DNA of 64,000 bases from Pseudomonas proteolytica (GCF_007858275.1 NZ_VFEV01000020.1:1-64000); one strand, 5' to 3'; positions 34,060 to 43,781 are shown, numbered from the stretch's first letter. The notes: generated by a model from the letters alone, not told the origin. Translations and numbers: made by a program.

Positions 34060-37000
34060 ATGGCGTTCTTCACCGCAGCCAGCAAAGCCGACTTCCAGCA
34101 TCAACTGCAAGCGGCACTGGCGCAGCACATCAGTGAACAGGCACTGCCACAAGTGGCGCTGTTCGCTGAACAATTCTTCGGCATCATTTCCCTGGACGAG
34201 TTGACCCAGCGTCGCATGTCCGACCTGGCCGGTTGCTCCCTGTCTGCCTGGCGCCTGCTTGAGCGCTTTGATCACACCCAGCCGCAAGTGCGCGTCTACA
34301 ACCCCGATTACGAACGCCACGGCTGGCAATCGACCCACACCGCGGTCGAGGTCTTGCACCATGACCTGCCGTTCCTCGTCGATTCGGTACGTACCGAACT
34401 GAACCGCCGCGGCTACAGCATCCACACCCTGCAAACCACCGTACTCAGCGTGCGCCGTGGCAAGAAGGGCGAGCTGCTGGAAATCCTGCCCAAAGGCACC
34501 CAGGGCGAAGACGTCCTGCAAGAATCGCTGATGTACCTGGAGATCGACCGCTGCGCCAATGCCGCCGAGCTGAACGTGCTGAGCACGGAGCTTCAGCAGG
34601 TATTGGGCGAAGTGCGCGTGGCCGTGGCTGATTTCGAGCCGATGAAGGCCAAGGTCCAGGAACTGCTGGACGGTATCGACAACAGCCAGTTCGCCATCGA
34701 GGGCGAAGAAAAGGCCGAGATCAAGAGCTTCCTGGAATGGCTGGTGGGCAACCACTTCACCTTCCTGGGCTATGAAGAATTTGTGGTACGCGACGAGCAG
34801 GACGGCGGTCATCTGGAGTATGACGCCGATTCCTTCCTCGGCCTGACCAAGCTGCTGCGCGCCGGCCTCACTGCCGAAGACCTGCGCATCGAAGACTACG
34901 CCGTGGCCTACCTGCGCGAACCGACAGTATTGTCGTTCGCCAAGGCTGCGCACCCAAGCCGTGTACACCGTCCGGCTTACCCCGACTACGTGTCGATCCG
35001 CCAGATCGATGCCAGCGGCAAGGTCATCAAGGAATGCCGTTTCATGGGCCTCTACACCTCCTCGGTGTACGGCGAAAGCGTGCGGGTGATTCCGTATATC
35101 CGCCGCAAGGTCGCGGAGATCGAACGCCGTTCGGGCTTCCAGGCCAAGGCGCACCTGGGCAAGGAACTGGCCCAGGTGGTCGAAGTACTGCCCCGCGACG
35201 ATCTGTTCCAGACCCCGGTGGACGAGCTGTTCAGCACCGTGATGTCGATCGTGCAGATCCAGGAACGCAACAAGATCCGCGTGTTCCTGCGCAAAGACCC
35301 ATACGGCCGCTTCTGCTACTGCCTGGCCTACGTGCCGCGTGATATCTACTCCACCGAAGTGCGCCAGAAGATCCAGCAAGTGCTGATGGATCGCCTGAAG
35401 GCCTCGGACTGCGAATTCTGGACCTTCTTCTCCGAATCCGTGCTGGCCCGTGTACAGCTGATCCTGCGGGTTGACCCGAAGAATCGCCTGGATATCGACC
35501 CGCTGCTGCTGGAAAAAGAAGTGGTGCAGGCCTGCCGCAGCTGGCAGGACGACTACGCGAGCCTGGTGGTCGAAAGCTTCGGCGAAGCCCACGGCACCAA
35601 CGTGCTGGCGGACTTCCCCAAGGGCTTCCCCGCCGGCTACCGCGAGCGCTTTGCCGCGCACTCGGCCGTGGTCGACATGCAGCACCTGCTGAACCTGACC
35701 GAAGCCAAGCCGCTGGTCATGAGCTTCTATCAGCCGCTGGGCCATGTGACCGGCCAGCAGGAGCTGCACTGCAAGCTGTATCACGCCGATACCCCGCTGG
35801 CGCTGTCCGACGTGCTGCCGATCCTGGAAAACCTCGGCCTGCGCGTGCTGGGTGAGTTCCCGTACCGCCTGCGCCATGCCAATGGCCGCGAGTTCTGGAT
35901 CCACGACTTTGCGTTCACCGCCGCCGAAGGCCTGAACCTCGATATCCAACAGCTCAACGACACCCTGCAGGACGCGTTCGTGCATATCGTCAACGGCGAT
36001 GCCGAGAACGATGCGTTCAACCGCCTGGTACTGACCGCCGGCCTGCCATGGCGTGACGTGGCGCTGCTGCGTGCCTACGCCCGTTACCTCAAGCAGATCC
36101 GCCTGGGCTTTGACTTGGGCTATATCGCCAGCACCCTGAACAACCACACCGACATCGCTCGCGAGTTGACCCGGTTGTTCAAGACCCGCTTCTACCTGGC
36201 GCGCAAGCTCACCGCCGACGACCTGGAAGACAAGCAGCAACGCCTGGAACAAGCGATCCTCACCGCCCTGGATGACGTTCAGGTGCTCAATGAAGACCGG
36301 ATCCTGCGGCGCTACCTGGACCTGATCAAGGCCACCCTGCGTACCAACTTCTACCAGGCTGACGCCAACGGCCAGAACAAGTCGTACTTCAGCTTCAAGT
36401 TCAACCCGCACGCCATTCCCGAGTTGCCCAAGCCGGTGCCGAAGTTTGAAATCTTCGTCTACTCGCCGCGCGTCGAAGGCGTGCACCTGCGCTTTGGCAA
36501 CGTCGCCCGTGGCGGCCTGCGCTGGTCCGACCGTGAAGAAGACTTCCGTACCGAAGTGCTGGGCCTGGTAAAAGCCCAGCAGGTGAAGAACTCGGTGATC
36601 GTGCCGGTCGGCGCCAAGGGCGGCTTCCTGCCGCGTCGCCTGCCATTGGGCGGCAGCCGGGACGAGATCGCGGCCGAGGGCATTGCCTGCTACCGCATCT
36701 TCATTTCCGGCCTGTTGGACATTACCGACAACCTGAAAGACGGCGCCCTGGTGCCTCCGTTGAACGTGGTGCGCCACGACAACGATGACCCGTACCTGGT
36801 AGTGGCGGCCGACAAAGGCACCGCGACCTTCTCCGATATCGCCAACGGCATCGCCATCGACTACGGCTTCTGGCTGGGCGATGCGTTCGCTTCCGGCGGT
36901 TCGGCCGGTTACGACCACAAGAAGATGGGCATCACCGCCAAGGGCGCATGGGTCGGTGTGCAGCGGCACTTCCGTGAGCGCGGCATCAACGTGCAGGAAG

Positions 37001-38919
37001 ACAGCATCACGGTGGTGGGCGTCGGTGATATGGCCGGTGACGTGTTCGGCAACGGCTTGCTCATGTCCGACAAGCTGCAACTGGTCGCCGCCTTCAACCA
37101 TCTGCACATCTTCATCGATCCAAACCCGAACCCGGCCACCAGCTTCGTCGAGCGCCAGCGCATGTTCGAGCTGCCGCGTTCGGCCTGGAGCGACTACGAC
37201 ACCAGCATCATGTCTGAAGGCGGCGGGATCTTCTCGCGCAGTGCCAAAAGCATCGCCATCTCGCCACAGATGAAAGAACGCTTCGACATCCAGGCCGACA
37301 AACTGACCCCGACCGAACTGCTGAACGCCTTGCTCAAGGCCCCGGTGGACCTGTTGTGGAACGGCGGGATCGGCACCTACGTCAAGGCCAGCACCGAGAG
37401 CCACGCCGATGTGGGCGACAAGGCCAACGACGCGCTGCGCGTCAACGGCAACGAACTGCGCTGCAAGGTCGTGGGCGAGGGCGGTAACCTGGGCATGACC
37501 CAACTGGGTCGTGTGGAATTCGGCCTCAATGGCGGCGGCTCCAACACCGACTTCATCGACAACGCCGGTGGCGTGGACTGCTCCGACCACGAAGTGAACA
37601 TCAAGATCCTGCTCAACGAAGTGGTGCAGGCTGGCGACATGACCGACAAGCAACGCAACCAGTTGCTGGCGAGCATGACCGATGAAGTCGGCAACCTGGT
37701 GTTGGGCAACAACTACAAGCAGACCCAGGCCCTGTCCCTGGCCGCACGCAAAGCCTACGAGCGTGCTGCCGAGTACAAGCGCCTGATGAGCGACCTGGAA
37801 GGCCGTGGCAAGCTGGACCGCGCCATCGAGTACCTGCCGACCGAGGAGCAGCTCGTCGAGCGCGCCACCACCGGCAAGGGCCTGACCCGTCCAGAGCTGT
37901 CGGTGCTGATCTCGTACAGCAAGATCGACCTCAAGGAAGCGCTGCTCAAGTCCCTGGTCCCGGATGACGACTACCTGACCCGTGACATGGAGACCGCGTT
38001 CCCGCCGAGCCTGGTGGCCAAGTTCTCCGAGGCCATGCGTCGCCATCGCCTCAAGCGCGAGATCGTCAGCACCCAGATCGCCAACGACCTGGTCAACCAC
38101 ATGGGCATCACTTTCGTGCAGCGGCTCAAAGAGTCGACTGGCATGAGCCCGGCCAACGTGGCCGGCGCCTATGTGATCGTGCGTGACATCTTCCACCTCC
38201 CGCACTGGTTCCGTCAGATCGAAGCCCTGGACCACCAGGTGTCGGCTGAAGTGCAACTGGCGCTGATGGATGAGCTTATGCGCCTGGGTCGCCGTGCCAC
38301 GCGCTGGTTCCTGCGCAGCCGTCGCAATGAGCAGGATGCGGCGCGTGATGTGGCGCACTTCGGCCCGCATCTGGCAGCGTTGGGCCTCAAGCTTGACGAA
38401 CTGCTGGAAGGCCCGACCCGCGAAGGCTGGCAGAACCGTTACCAGGCGTATGTTCAAGCCGGTGTTCCGGAGTTGCTGGCGCGCATGGTGGCGGGTACCA
38501 CGCACCTGTACACCCTGCTGCCGATCATCGAAGCCGCCGACGTGACCGGCCAGAGCGCCGCCGATGTGGCCAAGGCCTACTTCGCCGTGGGCAGCGCCCT
38601 GGACTTGCCATGGTACCTGCAGCAGATCAGCGATCTGCCGGTGGGCAACAACTGGCAGGCCCAGGCCCGCGAAGCCTTCCGCGATGACGTGGACTGGCAG
38701 CAACGGGCGATCACCATCAAGGTTCTGCAAATGGCCGATGCGCCAGAAGACATGGAAGCCCGCGTGGCCCTGTGGCTTGAGCAGAATGCGAGCATGGTCG
38801 AACGCTGGCGCGCGATGATGGTGGAAATCCGTGCTGCGGTGGGTACGGACTACGCCATGTACGCGGTAGCCAACCGTGAACTGCTGGACCTGGCAATGAG
38901 CGGTCAGGCGGTGCTGTAA
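34060..38919 (+). CDS. gdhB: NAD-specific glutamate dehydrogenase, large (180-kDa) class
   Basis: 1,619 residues, the usual size of this class; GGAG about 11 nt before the ATG. It catalyses the NAD-dependent oxidative deamination of glutamate to 2-oxoglutarate. The N-terminal ~700 residues contain ACT-like regulatory segments (HHDLPFLVDSVRTELNRRGYSIHTL). The catalytic core includes GGLRWSDREEDFRTEVLGLV near residue 815 and VPVGAKGGF with the active-site lysine near 850. NAD-binding sequence (VVGVGDMAGDVFGNG) lies near 985. The C-terminal helical domain completes it. In P. aeruginosa the orthologue is induced by arginine; no ArgR site was recognised here. A strong terminator follows. Confidence 0.97.
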   Translation: MAFFTAASKADFQHQLQAALAQHISEQALPQVALFAEQFFGIISLDELTQRRMSDLAGCSLSAWRLLERFDHTQPQVRVYNPDYERHGWQSTHTAVEVLHHDLPFLVDSVRTELNRRGYSIHTLQTTVLSVRRGKKGELLEILPKGTQGEDVLQESLMYLEIDRCANAAELNVLSTELQQVLGEVRVAVADFEPMKAKVQELLDGIDNSQFAIEGEEKAEIKSFLEWLVGNHFTFLGYEEFVVRDEQDGGHLEYDADSFLGLTKLLRAGLTAEDLRIEDYAVAYLREPTVLSFAKAAHPSRVHRPAYPDYVSIRQIDASGKVIKECRFMGLYTSSVYGESVRVIPYIRRKVAEIERRSGFQAKAHLGKELAQVVEVLPRDDLFQTPVDELFSTVMSIVQIQERNKIRVFLRKDPYGRFCYCLAYVPRDIYSTEVRQKIQQVLMDRLKASDCEFWTFFSESVLARVQLILRVDPKNRLDIDPLLLEKEVVQACRSWQDDYASLVVESFGEAHGTNVLADFPKGFPAGYRERFAAHSAVVDMQHLLNLTEAKPLVMSFYQPLGHVTGQQELHCKLYHADTPLALSDVLPILENLGLRVLGEFPYRLRHANGREFWIHDFAFTAAEGLNLDIQQLNDTLQDAFVHIVNGDAENDAFNRLVLTAGLPWRDVALLRAYARYLKQIRLGFDLGYIASTLNNHTDIARELTRLFKTRFYLARKLTADDLEDKQQRLEQAILTALDDVQVLNEDRILRRYLDLIKATLRTNFYQADANGQNKSYFSFKFNPHAIPELPKPVPKFEIFVYSPRVEGVHLRFGNVARGGLRWSDREEDFRTEVLGLVKAQQVKNSVIVPVGAKGGFLPRRLPLGGSRDEIAAEGIACYRIFISGLLDITDNLKDGALVPPLNVVRHDNDDPYLVVAADKGTATFSDIANGIAIDYGFWLGDAFASGGSAGYDHKKMGITAKGAWVGVQRHFRERGINVQEDSITVVGVGDMAGDVFGNGLLMSDKLQLVAAFNHLHIFIDPNPNPATSFVERQRMFELPRSAWSDYDTSIMSEGGGIFSRSAKSIAISPQMKERFDIQADKLTPTELLNALLKAPVDLLWNGGIGTYVKASTESHADVGDKANDALRVNGNELRCKVVGEGGNLGMTQLGRVEFGLNGGGSNTDFIDNAGGVDCSDHEVNIKILLNEVVQAGDMTDKQRNQLLASMTDEVGNLVLGNNYKQTQALSLAARKAYERAAEYKRLMSDLEGRGKLDRAIEYLPTEEQLVERATTGKGLTRPELSVLISYSKIDLKEALLKSLVPDDDYLTRDMETAFPPSLVAKFSEAMRRHRLKREIVSTQIANDLVNHMGITFVQRLKESTGMSPANVAGAYVIVRDIFHLPHWFRQIEALDHQVSAEVQLALMDELMRLGRRATRWFLRSRRNEQDAARDVAHFGPHLAALGLKLDELLEGPTREGWQNRYQAYVQAGVPELLARMVAGTTHLYTLLPIIEAADVTGQSAADVAKAYFAVGSALDLPWYLQQISDLPVGNNWQAQAREAFRDDVDWQQRAITIKVLQMADAPEDMEARVALWLEQNASMVERWRAMMVEIRAAVGTDYAMYAVANRELLDLAMSGQAVL

Positions 38920-38942
38920 TCAGCCGCTAGAGCGCTAAAAAC

Positions 38943-38980
38943 AAAAGCCCCGTATCGCGAGATACGGGGCTTTTTGTTTT
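38943..38980 (+). terminator. Rho-independent terminator of gdhB
   Basis: AAAAGCCCCGTATC GCGA GATACGGGGCTTTT with a T-rich tail, 24 nt past the gdhB stop. Confidence 0.92.
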
Positions 38981-39008
38981 CACCCGGTTCAATGTAGGAA
39001 CCCAAAAT

Positions 39009-39385
39009 GCGGGAGCGGGCTTGCTCGCGAAGGCGTCCGTTCAGGCAGAGATGTATCAACTGACCCACCGCCATCGTTGGCAAGCCAACTCCCACCTTTG
39101 ATTTGTGGTGCGACCAAAATACTCTGCCCAACAAAGACCCCCTGTGGGAGCGGGCTTGCTCGCGAAGGCGGTAGTCCAGCCACATATACATCGACTGACC
39201 CACCGCCATCGCAGCGGTGCGGCGATCCGACAAGCCAGCTCCCACATTTGCTCTGTGGTGTGGCCAAAATACTCTGCCCGACAAAGACCCCCTGTGGGAG
39301 CGGGCTTGCTCGCGAAGGCGGTAGTCCAGCCACATATGCATCGACTGACCCACCGCTATCGCAGGCCAGTTCCCACATGTTGATC
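39009..39385. repeat. tandem REP array with about 150-bp period
   Basis: At least two full units and parts of others are present. GTGGGAGCGGGCTTGCTCGC starts at 39144 and again at 39294. Each is followed by CGAAGGCGGTAGTCCAGCCA, ACTGACCCACCGC and a right arm AAGCCA(A/G)CTCCCACA, then GACCAAAATACTCTGCCC-type linker. It fills the 475-bp gap between gdhB and the GntR gene. Confidence 0.88.
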
Positions 39386-39394
39386 GTCACGGGC

Positions 39395-40072
39395 TTACGA
39401 AAGCTTCGACTCCAGGTGATCCAGATACCGGCTCATCAATCCTGCGGCCGTGCCCGCATCCCTGCGCTCCACCGCTTCGACAATCTCTGTCTGCTCACGC
39501 CAGGTGCCGGAGAACGCCCCCTGCCGGGCAATGACCAGCGAGGTCAATGGCACCAGGCTATTAAGGAACTGCGCCAATGGCCGGTTCCCCGCAATGGCCG
39601 CCAGCAACAGGTGAAACTCCCCACACAGGCGGATGGCCGGGCCTTGCTGGCCTTGTTCCACGCATGCCCGCTGGCGGGCCACCAGTTCGCGTAGGCGCCG
39701 CACTTGCCCTGGGTTGGTCTGCGCGCACGCCAGTTGCACCACGGTCACTTCCATCAAGCGCCGCGCTTCAAGAATATGTTTCACCTGCTCGGCATCCGGC
39801 GCCGCCACTTGGGCGCGCAGGTTGGGGCGCAGGATGATCACTTGTTGTTCTGCCAGGCGTGCCAGGACCCGGCGCAGTACGCTGCGGCTGACACCAAATT
39901 CCTGGGCCAGGCCTTCTTCGGTAAAGCGGCTGGTGGGTACGATGCGCTGTTCCAGGATGGCATCGAACAGGCGCGGGTAGAGGTCTTCCACCGACGGCCG
40001 CTTGCCGGGCACTAGGCGCATGGCGGGCGGGGCGGTGACAACGATGTTGCGTTGCAAGGCGTGAGCGCTCAT
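39395..40072 (-). CDS. GntR-family (FCD-type) transcriptional regulator
   Basis: 225 residues; ATG at 40072 with GGAG at 8 nt. The winged helix-turn-helix has FTEEGLAQEFGVSRSVLRRVLARLAEQQVIIL at about residues 50-82, then an all-helical FCD ligand domain (EARRLMEVTVVQLACAQ, CGEFHLLLAAIAGN, LMSRYLDHLESKL) with the metal-liganding H in EFHLLL. It follows the second GntR gene by 15 nt on the same strand, so both are likely cotranscribed. Ligand unknown; the neighbouring dicarboxylate symporter is a plausible target. Confidence 0.9.
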   Translation of the reverse strand: MSAHALQRNIVVTAPPAMRLVPGKRPSVEDLYPRLFDAILEQRIVPTSRFTEEGLAQEFGVSRSVLRRVLARLAEQQVIILRPNLRAQVAAPDAEQVKHILEARRLMEVTVVQLACAQTNPGQVRRLRELVARQRACVEQGQQGPAIRLCGEFHLLLAAIAGNRPLAQFLNSLVPLTSLVIARQGAFSGTWREQTEIVEAVERRDAGTAAGLMSRYLDHLESKLS

Positions 40073-40087
40073 GGCCAGTCTCCAAAG

Positions 40088-40789
40088 TCAGCTGCCGAGA
40101 TGATCGTCGGGAATGTTCAGGGCGGTGCCCATGCGCTGGCCCTCGTTGAGGATGTGGCGGCGCATTTCGGCGCTGGCCAGGGCGCTGTTCTTGTTGCGGA
40201 TGGCGCGCACCACCGCTTCGTTTTCCTGCAGGCGCTCGGCCAGGTGCTCGGGGGAGTTGCGCAACACCTGGGCGCTTTGCTTGAGGGCGTTGCTGGTCTG
40301 TTGCACCACGTTCTGGAAGATGGGGTTGGAGGTCAGGGCGAACAGCTCTTCGTGGAAGGCAATGTAGGCGTTCATCCCCGCTTCACTGTCGTTGGCTTCC
40401 AGGGCTTCGCGCATGTCCATCAAGGTCAGGCGCAGTTGCCCGATTTCCTTGCTGGTGATGGACTGGGCCACCAGGCCGACGATAAACGGCTCCAGGGTGT
40501 AGCGCAGTTGCAGGATATCGGCGAGGCTGGCATCGGCCACCGCGTCATGGGCCTGGGGGTCGTTGACACTGGTTTCCAGTACGACCACGCCTTTGCCGGG
40601 CATCGAGCGTACCAGGCCGAGGGTTTCCAGCACGATCACTGCCTCGCGCAGGCTAGGGCGGCTGATGCCCAGTTGTTCGGCCAATTCGCGCTGGCCGGGC
40701 AGCATCTCCCCGCGCCGCCACTGGCCGCGGGCCAGGGCAGCGCGCAGTTTTTCTACGACTGAATTGACGACGGTTGAGGTGCTGATCAC
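40088..40789 (-). CDS. GntR-family (FadR/FCD subgroup) transcriptional regulator
   Basis: 233 residues from a GTG at 40789 with AAGGAG about 9 nt upstream. The helix-turn-helix is MLPGQRELAEQLGISRPSLREAVIVLETLGLVRSMPGKG (residues ~28-66). The FCD domain shows LRYTLEPFIVGLVAQ, AYIAFHEELFALTSNPIF and the C-terminal H in MRRHILNEGQRM, consistent with carboxylate-ligand binding and a metal site. It is the promoter-proximal gene of the regulator pair; a REP element separates it from the symporter gene on the same strand. Confidence 0.9.
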   Translation of the reverse strand: MISTSTVVNSVVEKLRAALARGQWRRGEMLPGQRELAEQLGISRPSLREAVIVLETLGLVRSMPGKGVVVLETSVNDPQAHDAVADASLADILQLRYTLEPFIVGLVAQSITSKEIGQLRLTLMDMREALEANDSEAGMNAYIAFHEELFALTSNPIFQNVVQQTSNALKQSAQVLRNSPEHLAERLQENEAVVRAIRNKNSALASAEMRRHILNEGQRMGTALNIPDDHLGS

Positions 40790-40825
40790 GTCGTGGGCTC
40801 CTTGAATTTAAATAACCCTTCAACG

Positions 40826-40924
40826 GTAGGAGCGAGCTTGCTCGCGAAGACCGTCAACGATAACGCGGGCAGACTGGGTGCGCGCGGTGCCTTGAAGTTT
40901 TTCGCGAACAAGCTCGCTCCTACA
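40826..40924. repeat. REP-type inverted repeat (GTAGGAGCGAGCTTGCTCGCG family)
   Basis: Arm GTAGGAGCGAGCTTGCTCGC (40826 onward) and its inverted copy ending CTCGCTCCTAC at 40923, the same family as 1460-1557. It lies between the symporter stop and the GntR start and may end or stabilise the symporter transcript. Confidence 0.88.
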
Positions 40925-40939
40925 GTGTGTGGGGAAGGT

Positions 40940-42250
40940 TCAGAACTCCTGATGAACCGGCAGCACCGGTTTCTTGGCCTGGAACGCATACCCTTGCTGC
41001 CCATCGAGCACCTTGTTGGCCCGTTGGATATCAATGTCCTTTTCCCAGCGGGCAATGGCGACGGTGGCCACGCAGTTGCCGATCAGGTTGGTCAGCGCCC
41101 GGCCGATCCCCATGAACCAGTCCACCGCCAACACCAGCACCAGGCCCACCACCGGGATGGCGGGGATGGCAGTGAGGGTTGCCGCCAGAATCACCAGGGC
41201 CGAGCCCGGTATGCCGTGGGCGCCCTTGGAGGTAATCAGCGATACCAGCAGGATGGTCAGCAGGTCGGTCATCGACAACGGCGTACCGGTGGCGTTGGCG
41301 ATAAACACGATGGCCAGGGTCAGGTAGATCGAAAAACCATCGAGGTTGAACGAGTAACCGGTGGGGATCACCAGGCCGACGGTGGAACTGCCAATGCCCA
41401 GGTGCTCCAGTTTACGCATGATCTGTGGCAGCACGGCGTCGGACGAGGCGGTGCCCATCACGATCAGCAGTTCTTCGCGCAGGTATTTGAGCAGCGGCAA
41501 CATCCGCAGGCCCGAAAACCGCATCACGGCGCCGAGGATTATGGCGACGAAGGCCATGCACGTGAGGTAGAACAAACCCACCAGGCTGCCCAGGTGTTGC
41601 AGCGAGTCCAGGCCGTAAGTGCTGGTGGTAAAGGCGATGGCACCAAATACACCAATCGGCGCCAGGCGCACGATCATGCCCATGATGCGGAAGATCACAT
41701 GGCTCAACTCATTGATCAGTCGCGAAATGCCCGAGGCTGCTTCACCCACCAGGTTCAGCGCGCTGCCAAACAGCACCGAGAACAACAGCACCTGCAACAC
41801 GTTGTTGTCGGCAAAGGCGCCGATCACCGAGTTGGGGATCAGGTCCATCAGGAACTGGCTGGTGCCCTTGATATGTTGGCCGCGATCCGCCAATTCATTG
41901 AGGCCGGCAGATGACAACTGCTCCAGGTGGATATTGGCCCCGCTGCCGATCCCGGTACTGAAGGCCAGCACCAGGCCAAGCACCAGAGCGATAGTGGTGA
42001 GGATTTCAAAGTAGATCACCGACTTGAGGCCGATGCGCCCGACCTTCTTCAGGTCGCCGGCCCCGGAGATGCCGCTGACCACCACACAGAACACGATCAG
42101 GCCGATCAGCATCTTGATCAGCTTGATAAAGCCGTCACCCAGGGGTTTGAGTTGTGAGGAGAATTCGGGAAGGGCCAGGCCACAAGCGATGCCGAGCATC
42201 AGGCCTATGACGACTTGCAGGAAAATCGAACGCGAGCACCATCTGAGCAT
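40940..42250 (-). CDS. dicarboxylate/cation symporter (DctA-like, DAACS family)
   Basis: 436 residues with about eight membrane segments and two re-entrant loops. It shows the family signatures: LIGLIVFCVVVSGISGAGDLKKVGRIGLKSV near residue 50-80, MGTASSDAVLPQIMRKLE (serine-rich hairpin 1 region), IPTGYSFNLDGFSIYLTLA (helix 7 NLDG) and LISKGAHG-type sequence (LITSKGAHGIPGSALVILAATL). It imports C4-dicarboxylates such as succinate, fumarate or malate with protons or sodium in the inner membrane. Pseudomonads have several paralogues, so the dctA symbol is not assigned. The start has only a weak ribosome site. Regulation by the two adjacent GntR proteins is likely but unproven. Confidence 0.9.
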   Translation of the reverse strand: MLRWCSRSIFLQVVIGLMLGIACGLALPEFSSQLKPLGDGFIKLIKMLIGLIVFCVVVSGISGAGDLKKVGRIGLKSVIYFEILTTIALVLGLVLAFSTGIGSGANIHLEQLSSAGLNELADRGQHIKGTSQFLMDLIPNSVIGAFADNNVLQVLLFSVLFGSALNLVGEAASGISRLINELSHVIFRIMGMIVRLAPIGVFGAIAFTTSTYGLDSLQHLGSLVGLFYLTCMAFVAIILGAVMRFSGLRMLPLLKYLREELLIVMGTASSDAVLPQIMRKLEHLGIGSSTVGLVIPTGYSFNLDGFSIYLTLAIVFIANATGTPLSMTDLLTILLVSLITSKGAHGIPGSALVILAATLTAIPAIPVVGLVLVLAVDWFMGIGRALTNLIGNCVATVAIARWEKDIDIQRANKVLDGQQGYAFQAKKPVLPVHQEF

Positions 42251-42482
42251 GGGAAGGATCTCTATTCGGTGCCCTGGTGGGTCCAGGGCTTAATTGTTGT
42301 GGTCTGACCGGTAAGTCCAGTGCGTGGCCAGTCTACGCCCGGTTTTTTGCAAACTACAAGGGGGAAGTGGGGTGTTTGGGATGTCCGGTCTTACCAGTTG
42401 CTCGGTAAGCGTGATGCTTGAGCGGTTGGCGGCGTGGAATTTTTTTCGCTTATCATGCGGCGCTTGGCCGTTGAGGTGATAA

Positions 42483-43112
42483 ATGGATAAGCCAGGACTG
42501 ACGACGGATGAAACGGGGCTGACCCGTTGTACATGGCGCACGGCCGCCGCCCAATACCCCGATTATCACGATCACGAGTGGGGCGTGCCGGTTGCCGATG
42601 ATATTGCGTTGTACGAGAAGATCTGCCTGGAAGGCTTCCAGGCCGGCTTGGCGTGGATCACCATCCTGCGCAAACGCGAGCACTTTCGCCGGGCGTTCGA
42701 GGGTTTTGATTTTCGCCATGTGGCGCAGTATACCGAGCGGGATGTTGAGCGCTTGATGGCTGACCCGGGCATCGTGCGTAACCGCGCCAAGATCGTCTCG
42801 GCCATCAACAACGCACGCCGGGCGTGTGAGTTGGTGGCGCAAAGCGGTTCGCTGGCGGCCTGGTTATGGGCCTTTGAACCGACTGCCGATGAGCGGCCAG
42901 CGGTGGTGGACCTGGCTTATTGGACGGGCAATCCCACCTCGCCAGCTTCGGTGCGTTTGTCCAAGGCCTTGAAGAAACGCGGCTGGACATTCGTGGGGCC
43001 GACGACGATGTACGCGTTCATGCAGGCCATGGGAATGGTCAATGACCACCTGGAAGGCTGCGCCTGCCGGCAGCCGATCGAAGACCTGCGGCGCCAGTTC
43101 AAGCGCCCCTGA
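42483..43112 (+). CDS. tag: DNA-3-methyladenine glycosylase I
   Basis: 209 residues; GAGGTGATAA directly before the ATG. Removes 3-methyladenine from alkylated DNA. Visible family features: the zinc-site cysteine in TRCTWRTA, YHDHEWGVPVADDIALYEKICLEGFQAGLAWITIL (residues ~30-65), and the C-terminal zinc ligands H and C in NDHLEGCACR. It is slightly longer than the usual ~190 residues because of a polar N-terminal extension. Single gene; a REP element follows. Confidence 0.95.
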   Translation: MDKPGLTTDETGLTRCTWRTAAAQYPDYHDHEWGVPVADDIALYEKICLEGFQAGLAWITILRKREHFRRAFEGFDFRHVAQYTERDVERLMADPGIVRNRAKIVSAINNARRACELVAQSGSLAAWLWAFEPTADERPAVVDLAYWTGNPTSPASVRLSKALKKRGWTFVGPTTMYAFMQAMGMVNDHLEGCACRQPIEDLRRQFKRP

Positions 43113-43121
43113 CAAGCCCCA

Positions 43122-43253
43122 GTGGCGAGCGGGCTTGCCCCGCGCTGGGCTGCAAAGCAGCCCCAAAACCAGCCGCTACGGACTATCTGATACACCACAT
43201 TCGGCTTACTGGGGCTGCTTCGCCGCCCAGCGCGGGGCAAGCCCGCTCGCCAC
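43122..43253. repeat. REP-type inverted repeat (GTGGCGAGCGGGCTTGCCCCGC family)
   Basis: Same architecture as 5255-5386: outer arms GTGGCGAGCGGGCTTGCCCC/GGGGCAAGCCCGCTCGCCAC and inner GCTGGGCTGC..GCAGCC-like arms. It separates the convergent tag and cupin genes. Confidence 0.9.
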
Positions 43254-43274
43254 AGTGGCTCTGGGGCCTAGCAA

Positions 43275-43682
43275 TCAGTTCTGCGCTGGCAGGGGCGTCA
43301 GCACATCAGCCTTGTCATCCATAACCATCACCACCAGCAACCTGGCCGGCTGGGTCTGGCTGGCATTGCTGGATTCGAAGTGGCGCGAGCCGGCCGGTTC
43401 GTAGAACGATTGCCCGGCCTTGTAGGTAATGGCCGGTTCATCGTTGACCCGCGAGGTGATTTCACCTTCCAGCACATAAGCCACCGCCGTGCCGGTGTGG
43501 CTGTGGGGGACGGTGGCCTGGCCCGGTGCGTAGTCCACGGTGAGCATGATGGTTTTTTTGCCAGGCACGTTACTCAAGGCATGCTCTTGCAGGACCTTGA
43601 TCGATTCCTGGTTGTAGACCGGCTCATGGGCAAAGGCGCTTAGCGAAGCCAGCAGGAGGGTAGTGCCGAACAGTATTTTCAT
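43275..43682 (-). CDS. periplasmic cupin-domain protein
   Basis: 135 residues, ATG at 43682. Signal peptide MKILFGTTLLLASLSAFAHE. The single cupin barrel has motif 1 PHSHTGTAVAYVLEGEI (metal-binding histidines and glutamate) and motif 2 YKAGQSFYEPAGSRHFESSN. It is probably a small metal-dependent enzyme or sensor in the periplasm; substrate unknown. The 11-mer TTGGCTATAGG lies 57 nt upstream of the start and is also found before the AhpD-like gene on the other side of the MocR gene, which suggests shared control. Confidence 0.88.
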   Translation of the reverse strand: MKILFGTTLLLASLSAFAHEPVYNQESIKVLQEHALSNVPGKKTIMLTVDYAPGQATVPHSHTGTAVAYVLEGEITSRVNDEPAITYKAGQSFYEPAGSRHFESSNASQTQPARLLVVMVMDDKADVLTPLPAQN

Positions 43683-43738
43683 GGTGCAGTTCTCCAGGGT
43701 TGCAGACCCCATCACCCTACGCCCGGCACCGTGGCGCA

Positions 43739-43781
43739 CCTATAGCCAATCCTCTGGAAAACCCCTTAGCCAATCTGCTGG
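43739..43781. promoter_or_regulatory. candidate MocR sites before the cupin gene
   Basis: On the minus strand, TTGGCTATAGG (43749-43739) lies 57 nt before the cupin start. TAGCCAATCCTCTGG (43743-43757) repeats 24 nt away as TAGCCAATCTGCTGG (43767-43781), which overlaps the last codons of the MocR gene. Closely spaced direct repeats are typical of MocR regulator sites. Confidence 0.55.

Noticed and set aside
34030..38730. 1,566-codon open frame on the minus strand opposite gdhB
   Set aside because: It is a compositional shadow: gdhB has clear domains and a ribosome site, and the antisense frame gives histidine/glutamine/valine-rich sequence with no family features.
39009..39385. CRISPR-like regular repeats
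   Set aside because: Units are about 150 bp, palindromic and belong to REP families; there are no short unique spacers and no cas genes.
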